DNA of 7,259 nucleotides from Candidatus Harrisonbacteria bacterium RIFOXYD1_FULL_40_9 (GCA_001818015.1 MHJO01000005.1:1654-8912), one strand, 5' to 3'; counted from the stretch's first letter, positions 1 through 6,302 are shown. Notes: generated by a model from the letters alone, not told the origin. A program made the numbers and translations.

Positions 1-39
1 TCTTCCTCGTAGCCCGCATCTGTTATTGTCGTGAGTCAT
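1..39 (-). CDS. Possible 5' end of a divergent gene, cut by the left edge
   Basis: Read on the minus strand, an ATG at 39-37 opens a frame of 13 codons (MTHDNNRCGLRGR) that reaches the window edge without a stop. An AAGG motif (complement of 46-50) lies about six bases upstream of the ATG, and a promoter-like pair lies further upstream, so the start region looks coherent. The product cannot be recognised from 13 residues. A rival reading is the tail of a + strand frame that ends at TAA 57-59. The call rests on start signals only and is weak. Confidence 0.3.
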   Translation of the reverse strand, partial: MTHDNNRCGLRGR

Positions 40-72
40 TTCGAGCCTTTCTTTTGTAACGGACTGGAAGCA

Positions 73-101
73 ATAATATCTTAAAAAGACAAGAAAAGCA
101 A
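73..101 (-). promoter_or_regulatory. Candidate leftward sigma-70-type promoter
   Basis: On the minus strand, TTGCTT (complement of 96-101) is followed after exactly 17 bases by TATTAT (complement of 73-78). The -10 matches consensus at five of six positions and the -35 at three of six. Transcription would start near 66, leaving a leader of roughly 27 bases before the minus-strand ATG at 39. The region is A+T-rich, so chance matches are likely. Confidence 0.3.
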
Positions 102-155
102 TTACTTTTTTGAGGTTTTGTGATACATTGTTTCTAGGTAGCGAGAGCGAAGTGG

Positions 156-227
156 GCCCCCCTAGCTCAATGGATAGAGCAACACCCTTCTAAGGTGAAG
201 ATTGAGGTTCGATTCCTCAGGGGGGCA
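156..227 (+). tRNA. trnR-UCU: tRNA-Arg (anticodon UCU)
   Basis: A full cloverleaf can be folded by hand. The acceptor stem GCCCCCC (156-162) pairs perfectly with GGGGGGC (220-226), and the discriminator is A227. The D stem is GCTC/GAGC (165-168/177-180). The anticodon stem 182-186/194-198 has one A-A mismatch at its outer end, and its loop CTTCTAA carries UCU at 189-191. The T stem TGAGG/CCTCA (203-207/215-219) encloses TTCGATT. UCU reads the Arg codons AGA and AGG, which are frequent in the genes here. The CCA end is not encoded (the bases after A227 are CTA), so a CCA-adding enzyme is required. Confidence 0.97.
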
Positions 228-236
228 CTAAATACC

Positions 237-848
237 ATGAAAGGCAAAAATAGTATTATTCGTGATATACAATTACTCTTTGAAATTGGTACTCTTCGTC
301 ATGTAGGCAGAGTATGGCATCAATTTTTAGGTCCTTATACTGCTAATTGTGCGGATCATATATTAAGAGTAGCGTGGATTGCACTTACGATTGCAAAGCG
401 GGAGAAAATTTCAGATCATACGAAGATACTTAAAATGGCTCTTGCTCATGATATTGCAGAAACAAGAACAGGCGATGTTCATTATCTTTCCCGTCAATAT
501 ACAAAGCGCAATGAAGAAAATGCAATGAGTGACATATTAAAAGATACGATTCTTGAACATGAAATGGTGGAATTATCTAAAGAGTATGAAGAACGCAAGA
601 CTATAGAATCAAAAATTGTAAAAGATGCAGACAATCTTGATGTTGAATTTGAATTGGCAGAGTTACGATGGATGGGGCATTCATTGGGAAGTGTGTGGAC
701 AAAGAATAGAGAAAAGCTGGTGTATCCCCACCTTTACACAAAGACTGCGAAGGAATTATGGAAAGGCATCGCAAAAGCAAATCCTCACGATTGGCATCTT
801 CTTTCTCCGCGAAATCGGTTTAGGGGTGGCGATTGGAAAAGAAAGTAA
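237..848 (+). CDS. HD-domain phosphohydrolase, YfbR/HDDC2-like (probable 5'-deoxynucleotidase)
   Basis: This is a 203-aa soluble protein of the HD family that includes E. coli YfbR and human HDDC2, which remove phosphate from deoxynucleoside monophosphates using a divalent metal. The metal-binding pattern is visible: H41 (in CADHILRVA), H71-D72 with E75 (in LAHDIAETRTGD), and the late aspartate of VKDADNLD (D130 or D132). The length suits the single-domain family. The frame is open back to a GTG at 195, but that lies inside tRNA-Arg, so ATG 237 is the sensible start. No Shine-Dalgarno motif precedes it, and the ATG is nine bases past the tRNA end, so the mRNA 5' end may be made by tRNA 3' processing. 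The basic, Trp-containing tail (about residues 183-203) is not obviously part of the HD fold. The family is secure; the substrate is inferred. Confidence 0.85.
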   Translation: MKGKNSIIRDIQLLFEIGTLRHVGRVWHQFLGPYTANCADHILRVAWIALTIAKREKISDHTKILKMALAHDIAETRTGDVHYLSRQYTKRNEENAMSDILKDTILEHEMVELSKEYEERKTIESKIVKDADNLDVEFELAELRWMGHSLGSVWTKNREKLVYPHLYTKTAKELWKGIAKANPHDWHLLSPRNRFRGGDWKRK

Positions 849-896
849 AATTCTTGCGTTTCCTGATTGCGCACGTTAAAGTAAATCTTGCGAGTT

Positions 897-968
897 GCCG
901 CGGTAGCTCAGTGGTAGAGCGCATGCCTGAAGAGCATGGCGTCGGTGGTTCGATTCCGCCCCGCGGCA
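897..968 (+). tRNA. trnF-GAA: tRNA-Phe (anticodon GAA)
   Basis: The acceptor stem GCCGCGG (897-903) pairs perfectly with CCGCGGC (961-967), and the discriminator is A968. The D stem is GCTC/GAGC (906-909/917-920). The anticodon stem CATGC/GCATG (922-926/934-938) is perfect and its loop CTGAAGA places GAA at 929-931. The T stem GGTGG/CCGCC (944-948/956-960) has one G-U pair and encloses TTCGATT. Position 37 is G. CCA is not encoded (the next bases are CAG). The gene lies 48 bases after the HD-domain gene and 48 bases before tRNA-His, so the three are probably in one transcript. Confidence 0.97.
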
Positions 969-1012
969 CAGTCCAATTACTCTAAGGCTTCGGACTGCGG
1001 GTACAATTGGAT
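969..1012 (+). other. tRNA-Phe/tRNA-His spacer with two competing inverted repeats
   Basis: CAGTCC (969-974) is complementary to GGACTG (992-997). GTCCAATT (971-978) is complementary to AATTGGAT (1005-1012) with one G-U pair. Both pairings need bases 971-974, so only one can form at a time. There is no U tract, so this is not an intrinsic terminator. It may shape processing of the two-tRNA precursor. The complementarity is seen directly; the role is a guess. Confidence 0.35.
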
Positions 1013-1016
1013 GTAT

Positions 1017-1088
1017 GGAGGCATTGGTGTAGTGGCAGCACAGCAGTTTGTGGCACTGCTAGCACCGGTTCAAATCCGGTATGCCTCC
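1017..1088 (+). tRNA. trnH-GUG: tRNA-His (anticodon GUG), G-1 encoded
   Basis: The seven-base-pair acceptor GAGGCAT (1018-1024)/ATGCCTC (1081-1087) is extended by G1017 pairing with C1088. This is the G-1:C73 pair that histidyl-tRNA synthetase uses as its identity element. The D stem is GTGT/GCAC (1027-1030/1038-1041, one T-G pair). The anticodon stem GCAGT/ACTGC (1043-1047/1055-1059) is perfect, with GTG at 1050-1052. The T stem ACCGG/CCGGT (1064-1068/1076-1080) encloses TTCAAAT. CCA is not encoded (the next bases are CTT). The encoded G-1 and the C discriminator make the identity firm. Confidence 0.97.
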
Positions 1089-1114
1089 CTTTATATAAGA
1101 TATTTATTTTCGGG

Positions 1115-1120
1115 TATAAT
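1115..1120 (+). promoter_or_regulatory. Consensus -10 element (TATAAT) upstream of the giant gene
   Basis: A perfect TATAAT lies 27 bases before the ATG at 1148, in the only sizeable gap between tRNA-His and the next gene. Transcription would begin near 1127, giving a leader of about 21 bases. No good -35 is visible; the best spaced hexamer (TTATAT, 1091-1096, 18-base spacer) matches consensus poorly, so an activator or the tRNA operon promoter may contribute. Confidence 0.5.
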
Positions 1121-1122
1121 TA

Positions 1123-1147
1123 AAATACTGGAGCTACTTCAGTATTT
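1123..1147 (+). promoter_or_regulatory. Perfect 8-bp inverted repeat abutting the start codon (candidate operator or leader hairpin)
   Basis: AAATACTG (1123-1130) and CAGTATTT (1140-1147) are exact reverse complements separated by nine bases (GAGCTACTT). The right arm ends on the base before ATG 1148, and the left arm starts two bases after the TATAAT. On DNA this position would suit a repressor that blocks initiation. In RNA it would be a hairpin against the start codon, though a transcript starting near 1127 would lose part of the left arm. The only purine-rich ribosome-binding candidate, GGAG (1130-1133), falls at the stem-loop junction, 14 bases from the ATG. Confidence 0.5.
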
Positions 1148-4100
1148 ATGCCTGAGAAAATAGAGCATTCTCGTGAACATGAAAATCTTTTTGATCTCTA
1201 TAAAAACAGAGGAAGAATTGATATTAGTGAATATAATAAAGAAGAACTCGACGAACTATTTCGAGAATACAAAAATCGTTTTAATGAATTAGATGAGACT
1301 GCGCAAACAGAAATGTTTGAGCAATTTTTGCTTACGGGTACATGCACCGAAGAAGAAGCAGGAGCGGTGATTGAGTTATTAAGCGATACGCAAAAGAAAG
1401 TCATTGGAGAATTTATAGGCAAAGTTATTGAACCGGGACGCTACGTGAAGGCATTTCATGCTACGTGGAGATATTTGGATGATGTTCGTCTTTGGGAAGA
1501 GTTTAAGAATAAATTCACCGTGGAGCATCCAAAGGCAGTTATTATGGTTGCTCCGTTTATAGATTTGAGTTGTATTACCGTAGAAGATCCCGAGAGCGAA
1601 TCTAAAAGAAATATTCTCGGAGTGTACGGGAATAACTTTGAAGCTGCGAAGGCGATCCTTGAAGCATCGCTTGAGGCATATCGCGGAGACGATTTCGATT
1701 ACGGATTTAAGTCTGTCATCGATTTTTATAAAGAAACATATCCATACGTACTTTTTCCGTATCTCACGCACCTTGTTGATCTGCTTCTTATAAGCCGCGA
1801 GGAAGCGAAAAAGTTGTTTATGGGAGAAAATGCCAATGGGAGAACTATTTTTTTCAATAAACGATTTTACTTGAATCAAAAAGAAAAAGAAAAAGAAAAA
1901 AAACTCATAGAAAAAGAACGACATATTTTTAAAGATGATCAGAAAGCAAGCAGTGATTTTTATACAGTTGTTGGCGATAGAGCATGGGGACTTTTAAAAG
2001 AGCAGGGAATTCTCGAAGCTCATGCGATGGAGCGTGCGCTTCGTCATATGTTTCACGATAGCGATATGTGGCTTTCGTGGTTTAGCGACGAGGAGCGCAG
2101 TGCATTATTGAGAAACTATATAGAGTGCAGTATTCCCATTTATCGCATCGTTCGAGAATTGCATTTAAAAGATAATGAGATAAGGGAATTAATGGCAGAT
2201 AATATGGCGCTTATGGATGTGTCGTGGGTTAATGATTTATCGGATCTAAGGACATTAATTGATATGAATATGGAGCCTCGGGCACTGCAATGGCTTACGT
2301 TTCTTATTCGACAAGATGGTCTCAATAGTCTCCTTGTGAGGGATTTTATGCTGAATCTTGAAAATATTTTACCTCTTTTTAGTAGTGTGAATCAGAAAAG
2401 AATAATCAATACACTTAATACGCACCATCCGGAAGCGTGGCTTAGGCGTCTTGATTACGTGGTGGAATACGAGCCTTTGCCGCTCAAAAATATTTTTGCA
2501 AAAACTGGAAACCACGAAAGATTATTTCTCTCTCGGTATAGGAGCGTAATGCATTATGTGGGACTTATGGAGAAGGAAGGTAAGGAGATTGGAATTGATA
2601 GGGGAGAGTTGCGCGCTATCGCTCGTAGAATAATGGATCGCGAGAGAGAATTAACGTTGGTATTTTATGACGTGTTTAGGGATATATACACCAAGGAGGA
2701 AGCCGATGTCTTTATTAAAGATAGTATTGTAAACGATGAAGGAGGGCGGTTTTTAAACGAGATAGCATATTTATGGAAGGTGGATGCAGGAGGGAAGGGA
2801 ATATGTGATCCGCGAAAATATAAAAATGAAATCCGTGATGTCATCGAGAAAAATCCAATCCAATCTCTTGATGCGATATGCAATGTGCGCGGGAGTTGGG
2901 ATATGCTTATTGAGCTCTTTCCTTCTCGTGAGCGCTTTAGGCTCTTAGTTGATAATATTGCTTCTTTTGATTTTCTTTATTTCATTGACACTTCCAATGA
3001 AGAGTTCCTTCTTGACGCTCTAGAAAACCCACGCTTATTGAATTCATGCATTGATGCAATAATCAAACTTGAAGATGGGGCAATACTCGGATCATTTCTT
3101 GAAAAAATAGTTCATTTCATAGGAAGTCATAAGTATACTAGACAAGAAAGCAAGGCACATAAAGAAAAAGACGCAGGGGATATGTGGAAAAAGAGAATGC
3201 TTTTTCCTTCTGCATTTCAAACAGCATCCCTTGCTAAAAATAGACTTCTAGAAGCTTTCAGAAATATATGCAGAGATAAGAAATTTGCTGTTTTCGAAAG
3301 CGATATGGCGAGGAGTGGAGATATCGATCTTAGTGAGTTTATAGAGCGTGATATTGCTGCCTATGCTCGATTATTTCCGGATATAATGAGTCACGAAGAA
3401 GCGCTTATTCTTCCCCACGAGAAGTACGAAGAGATAATCGAATCTCGACTACGAAGCTTTGTGTTTTTGAAAGGAAGGCATGGCAAGGAGCTTTATTCAA
3501 AAGAAGCTATTAGTCTCTCGATAAAGGAGAAGATGAACGCCATGAATCCTTTTTCTGGCGTGGAGGGAAAAGAGAGAATTGAGGATGATTATTATAAGGT
3601 GGTGCTGCGAGGCGTGGAGGGGAACCCATTTTTCCCGTTATACGAGAAGCAACTTAAGAAAATTGCTGCAGAGGAACTTAAAAAATATGGACCGCGGCGA
3701 CAGATCGAATATTTCACGCCTCATAAAAAATTTGAAGAGCTTGTGCGTCGTATCGGTTTGCTTGGGTCGTCGGACCGTGTATGTGAGCGTCGGGCAGAAA
3801 TTATGGCACTCCCAATTCACGAAAGAGAAATACTTATAGATGCGCTTCAAGTAGTGCTTATACATAGCATTGATGTAGATGAAAAAGAGTTCTTTAATGA
3901 AGCATTAAACGATATAGGAGAGCGTATTTCTCAGGCACAAGAAAAACTTTGGGCTTTAATCACTCATTATTTTGGGGATGTCTTTGAAATTGAGGGGATG
4001 CATGGCGGTGGGTCATTGAAAAGTCAAGCATTATTTGCGCTCGGCACCTACTATCGCAAGAGTTGTAAGGGAAATCGCTTTATGAAAGAAAAAATAAAGG

Positions 4101-5290
4101 AAGTTGTATCTGTGGTGTTTCGCGGGAACTATAATAAATGGCGCGCATGGGGGAAAGAAGGAGTTTTGGAAGATATAGAAAAATCAATGAGATGCGAGGC
4201 AATGATAGAGGAAGGCATTCTCCCACGATCACTTACGAGGAAATTATATGATATATGGATAGAAGCCAGTAGTGTGGAATTTGATGATGTGTTGGATATA
4301 AAAGAAGGTGATATTCGAGTGGGGATAAGGGCAGTTATTGACCAAGCGATTGCAGATCAGCATATAAAAAATGAGGAATTAGGTCTTGATCGAGATGTAG
4401 TTACGAGTGAATATGAAACCATTTTTGCTCCTATTAAGGATATTCAGAAAGAATTGCAGGAGTTGCAGAAAATGCCAAGGGAAAATTTACGGGACGAAGA
4501 GAGACGTAGACTTCGGGAGCTTCAAGAAGAGCTCAGACACTATAGGGACGCGAGTAATGAGCGTATTAAAAATATTGAAGCAAGGCTTTATCTTCTTTGC
4601 CTTAAGAGTATAACAAAAGAAGAACTCTCTCGTAAATCAATTAAGGTTGGACGTGAAGATGTTGCGTTTACAAAAGTATTGCGAACATTGCGGGGGGCAT
4701 ATACCACAACACATCCCGAATTTCTTCACGATATTCAAAAGCTTGAAACAATATTATATGAATCATTCCAGAAGATGTTTGGCGGAGGTGGGGTATCGCG
4801 ATCGAATCTCATCATCACAGACAAAATTGATTTCGAAACATACCTTAAAATTGGCGAAGAGCCTGTCGAGTCCTGTCAGAGCTATGATAGTGGTGGGGGA
4901 CTTAATGTCGGATTGCTTTCGTATATAAGCGATCCCAATGTAAAGATTATACAAATTTATAATGAATCAAATACGATTATAAGTAGGGCTGTGTTGAGGC
5001 TCTTGGAGGATAAGGAAGGAAGTCCGGTGCTGTTTTTAGAGAGAATATATTCAGTAAACCTTCATGAGAAAATCACGAGTGCGATAAAAAAATTTGCAAA
5101 ACGTAAAGCGCAGAGTATGGGGATTGAGCTTTATTCTCATAGCGCCGAAGGATACGAAGAAGGAGTAGAGAATGAGAGTGTGGATATATATAGTAGGGGG
5201 AGTAGAAGCCCATATGTATATACTGATGCAGGCGGAGGAAAAATGAGAAATGGTATATATGTGATTCGTAATGCTGCGCGAATAGGCTGA
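1148..5290 (+). CDS. Giant (1380 aa) protein of unknown function with a C-terminal Cys-containing domain
   Basis: I do not recognise a named family. The protein is long, rich in Glu, Lys and Arg, apparently almost all helical for the first 1100 residues, and has no signal peptide or membrane segment, so it is probably cytosolic. A short KEKEKEKK stretch lies at about residues 245-252. A strongly predicted coiled coil spans about 1098-1147. After a Gly-rich linker (GGGG near 1212-1215), a distinct domain of mixed strands and helices fills the C-terminus: a conserved-looking EPVESCQSYDSGGG with C1243, a strand pair around VKIIQIYNE and SRAVLRLL, then LFLERIYS (1295-1302), a helix, and a closing motif YTDAGGG (1358-1364). 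The strand-Cys-hairpin layout faintly recalls PcfJ-like C-terminal domains, but this is an impression only. The start is ATG 1148, with no properly spaced Shine-Dalgarno motif. TGA 5288-5290 is followed two codons later by TAG. The gene has its own TATAAT and dyad upstream; the next gene begins 25 bases downstream. That the frame is a real gene is certain from its length. Confidence 0.9.
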   Translation: MPEKIEHSREHENLFDLYKNRGRIDISEYNKEELDELFREYKNRFNELDETAQTEMFEQFLLTGTCTEEEAGAVIELLSDTQKKVIGEFIGKVIEPGRYVKAFHATWRYLDDVRLWEEFKNKFTVEHPKAVIMVAPFIDLSCITVEDPESESKRNILGVYGNNFEAAKAILEASLEAYRGDDFDYGFKSVIDFYKETYPYVLFPYLTHLVDLLLISREEAKKLFMGENANGRTIFFNKRFYLNQKEKEKEKKLIEKERHIFKDDQKASSDFYTVVGDRAWGLLKEQGILEAHAMERALRHMFHDSDMWLSWFSDEERSALLRNYIECSIPIYRIVRELHLKDNEIRELMADNMALMDVSWVNDLSDLRTLIDMNMEPRALQWLTFLIRQDGLNSLLVRDFMLNLENILPLFSSVNQKRIINTLNTHHPEAWLRRLDYVVEYEPLPLKNIFAKTGNHERLFLSRYRSVMHYVGLMEKEGKEIGIDRGELRAIARRIMDRERELTLVFYDVFRDIYTKEEADVFIKDSIVNDEGGRFLNEIAYLWKVDAGGKGICDPRKYKNEIRDVIEKNPIQSLDAICNVRGSWDMLIELFPSRERFRLLVDNIASFDFLYFIDTSNEEFLLDALENPRLLNSCIDAIIKLEDGAILGSFLEKIVHFIGSHKYTRQESKAHKEKDAGDMWKKRMLFPSAFQTASLAKNRLLEAFRNICRDKKFAVFESDMARSGDIDLSEFIERDIAAYARLFPDIMSHEEALILPHEKYEEIIESRLRSFVFLKGRHGKELYSKEAISLSIKEKMNAMNPFSGVEGKERIEDDYYKVVLRGVEGNPFFPLYEKQLKKIAAEELKKYGPRRQIEYFTPHKKFEELVRRIGLLGSSDRVCERRAEIMALPIHEREILIDALQVVLIHSIDVDEKEFFNEALNDIGERISQAQEKLWALITHYFGDVFEIEGMHGGGSLKSQALFALGTYYRKSCKGNRFMKEKIKEVVSVVFRGNYNKWRAWGKEGVLEDIEKSMRCEAMIEEGILPRSLTRKLYDIWIEASSVEFDDVLDIKEGDIRVGIRAVIDQAIADQHIKNEELGLDRDVVTSEYETIFAPIKDIQKELQELQKMPRENLRDEERRRLRELQEELRHYRDASNERIKNIEARLYLLCLKSITKEELSRKSIKVGREDVAFTKVLRTLRGAYTTTHPEFLHDIQKLETILYESFQKMFGGGGVSRSNLIITDKIDFETYLKIGEEPVESCQSYDSGGGLNVGLLSYISDPNVKIIQIYNESNTIISRAVLRLLEDKEGSPVLFLERIYSVNLHEKITSAIKKFAKRKAQSMGIELYSHSAEGYEEGVENESVDIYSRGSRSPYVYTDAGGGKMRNGIYVIRNAARIG
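1878..1903 (+). repeat. A-rich simple repeat: three AAAAAG units plus A8
   Basis: Three AAAAAG units are followed by eight A residues inside the giant gene, encoding alternating Lys and Glu (residues about 245-252). The A8 tract (1896-1903) is a possible site of polymerase slippage or sequencing error, but the frame is intact here. It also produces a spurious Phe-rich frame on the opposite strand. Confidence 0.8.
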
Positions 5291-5315
5291 GTATAGTAGA
5301 ATTATCATTAATAAT

Positions 5316-5714
5316 TTGGCTACTTTTGATACTTCGTTACTTCTTGCACGTGTATGGGGAATTTTTATTATCATCGTATGCCTCGGATTTTTTGCGAATC
5401 GAACTCTTTACAAAAATATCATTGAGGATTTCAAAAAGCCTGGCTTATTGTATTTGTCGGGTTTTTTCACGCTTATTATAGGACTTTTAAGTGTACTGTA
5501 TTATAACATTTGGACTGCCGACTGGAGAGTAATTATAACGTTACTTGGATGGATTGCATGTCTAAAGGGCAGTATAAGAATACTTTTTCCAGAGTTTGTA
5601 ATTCGGATGATATCTAGGGTGGAGCACAGAAAGATGTTCTACGTTATTTCTTTTGCTCTTTCGTGCATGGTAGGCCTCTATCTTTTTCTTATCGGCTTTG
5701 GTTTTATTGAGTAG
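5316..5714 (+). CDS. Small integral membrane protein, four predicted helices
   Basis: This 132-aa protein is dominated by four hydrophobic segments at about residues 8-27, 44-63, 69-91 and 107-130, joined by short charged loops (RTLYKNIIEDFKK, RMISRVEHRK). It resembles small uncharacterised bacterial membrane proteins of similar length, but I cannot assign a function. The start is TTG 5316: no ATG or GTG exists in frame before the first membrane segment, and the next in-frame Met is residue 98. There is no Shine-Dalgarno motif, and an A/T-only inverted repeat ends on the start codon. It follows the giant gene by 25 bases and its TAG stop shares a base with the GTG of the glycosylase gene, so it is probably in the same transcript. 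Confidence 0.8.
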   Translation: MATFDTSLLLARVWGIFIIIVCLGFFANRTLYKNIIEDFKKPGLLYLSGFFTLIIGLLSVLYYNIWTADWRVIITLLGWIACLKGSIRILFPEFVIRMISRVEHRKMFYVISFALSCMVGLYLFLIGFGFIE

Positions 5715-6253
5715 TGGCAAAGAAGAAATATATCATATATACAGAAGACTTTTTTGCGCAGTCTTCTTTTTTTGTTGCAGAACATATTCTTGGAGCATAC
5801 TTAGTACGAAGGAATGGAGACCATGTTATTGAACGCATGATTACCGAAGTTGAGATATATGATGGGTTGGATGACCGGGCATCTCATGCATCGAGAGGCA
5901 TAACTTTAAGAAATAAAATTATGTTCGGAGATCCGGGTTATTGGTATGTGTACCTCATTTATGGCATGTATTCTATGCTCAATATCGTAACTCGTGAAGC
6001 GGGATATCCTGCGGCACTTCTTATTCGCGGGGTGGAGGGTGCAAGTGGGCCGGGAAAGCTTACGCAGCTATATAATATTACAAGAGATTTTAACGGCATT
6101 CGTGCTGATTTAAAGTGTGGGTTATGGATTGAGGAGAAGGGAATCAAAAGGACTCGATATGCAATAGAGCGAGGGCCACGAATAGGAATCGATTATGCAG
6201 GGGAGATGTGGGCACAAAAACCATATAGGTTGTGCCTAAGAAAAAGAGTTTAG
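5714..6253 (+). CDS. mpg: 3-methyladenine DNA glycosylase (AAG/MPG family)
   Basis: This is a monofunctional base-excision repair glycosylase that flips out and removes alkylated purines such as 3-methyladenine and, in some members, hypoxanthine. At 179 aa it is complete, near the short end of the family. Signature blocks run in order: YTEDFFAQ at the N-terminus, ITEVEIYDGLDDRASHASRG (43-62), LRNKIMFGDPGYWYVYLIYG (65-84), ALLIRGVEG (101-109), SGPGKLTQ (111-118) and GPRIGIDYA (154-162). By alignment with human AAG, E47 is the catalytic Glu (E125), Y49, H58 and Y80 match the base-binding Y127, H136 and Y159, and R105 matches R182; all key residues are present. The GTG start at 5714 overlaps the previous stop by one base, which suggests translational coupling; no Shine-Dalgarno motif is visible. 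A terminator-like hairpin lies within the first 20 codons. Confidence 0.95.
   Translation: MAKKKYIIYTEDFFAQSSFFVAEHILGAYLVRRNGDHVIERMITEVEIYDGLDDRASHASRGITLRNKIMFGDPGYWYVYLIYGMYSMLNIVTREAGYPAALLIRGVEGASGPGKLTQLYNITRDFNGIRADLKCGLWIEEKGIKRTRYAIERGPRIGIDYAGEMWAQKPYRLCLRKRV
5743..5773 (+). terminator. Terminator-like hairpin plus T tract inside the start of the glycosylase gene
   Basis: AGAAGACT (5743-5750) pairs perfectly with AGTCTTCT (5760-5767) around a nine-base loop, and seven T residues run from 5767 to 5773. The shape fits an intrinsic terminator, but the stem has only three G-C pairs and the whole element is coding (about codons 10-20, TEDFFAQSSFF). If active, it would act as an attenuator when ribosomes do not follow the polymerase. 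It may simply be a by-product of Phe and Ser codons. Confidence 0.3.
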
Positions 6254-6270
6254 TTACGCGGAAGAACTTG

Positions 6271-6300
6271 TTGTGGTAATATTTTTGTGGTTTTATAAAA
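6271..6300 (+). promoter_or_regulatory. Repeat-bearing leader of glyA with promoter-like hexamers
   Basis: TTGTGGT occurs twice (6271-6277 and 6285-6291), 14 bases apart, and is followed by the ten-base palindrome TTTTATAAAA (6291-6300), which ends two bases before the glyA ATG. TTGTGG (6271-6276) and TATAAA (6294-6299) have a 17-base spacer and could be read as -35 and -10. A start point from them would fall at or just past the ATG, so they fit only a leaderless or downstream start. The repeats are plain in the sequence; regulation is a guess. Confidence 0.25.
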
Positions 6301-6302
6301 AA

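Noticed and set aside
3..59. A + strand frame open from the left edge to TAA at 57-59
   Set aside because: Only 18 codons are visible, with no recognisable motif, and the minus-strand start signals in the same place are a slightly better explanation.
1089..1147. A terminator for the tRNA block after tRNA-His
   Set aside because: The only strong inverted repeat here has no T tract after it and lies downstream of a consensus -10, so it fits a leader or operator element better.
936..1163. A 75-codon + strand frame running through tRNA-Phe, tRNA-His and into the giant gene
   Set aside because: It overlaps two perfect tRNA genes and cannot be a real protein gene.
1379..1924. A 181-codon open frame on the minus strand opposite the giant gene
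   Set aside because: Its Phe-rich start comes from the A-rich KEKEKEKK-coding tract, it is wholly antisense to a long clear gene, and it has no start signals or recognisable motif.
5288..5296. TGA-GTA-TAG at the end of the giant gene as a sign of TGA recoding (some CPR lineages read TGA as Gly)
   Set aside because: No gene in the window contains an internal in-frame TGA, and a second stop two codons on is common by chance, so the standard bacterial code suffices.
5051..5374. A 107-codon minus-strand frame spanning the end of the giant gene and the start of the membrane gene
   Set aside because: It is antisense to the conserved-looking C-terminal domain and its composition is what reverse-reading of that region would give.
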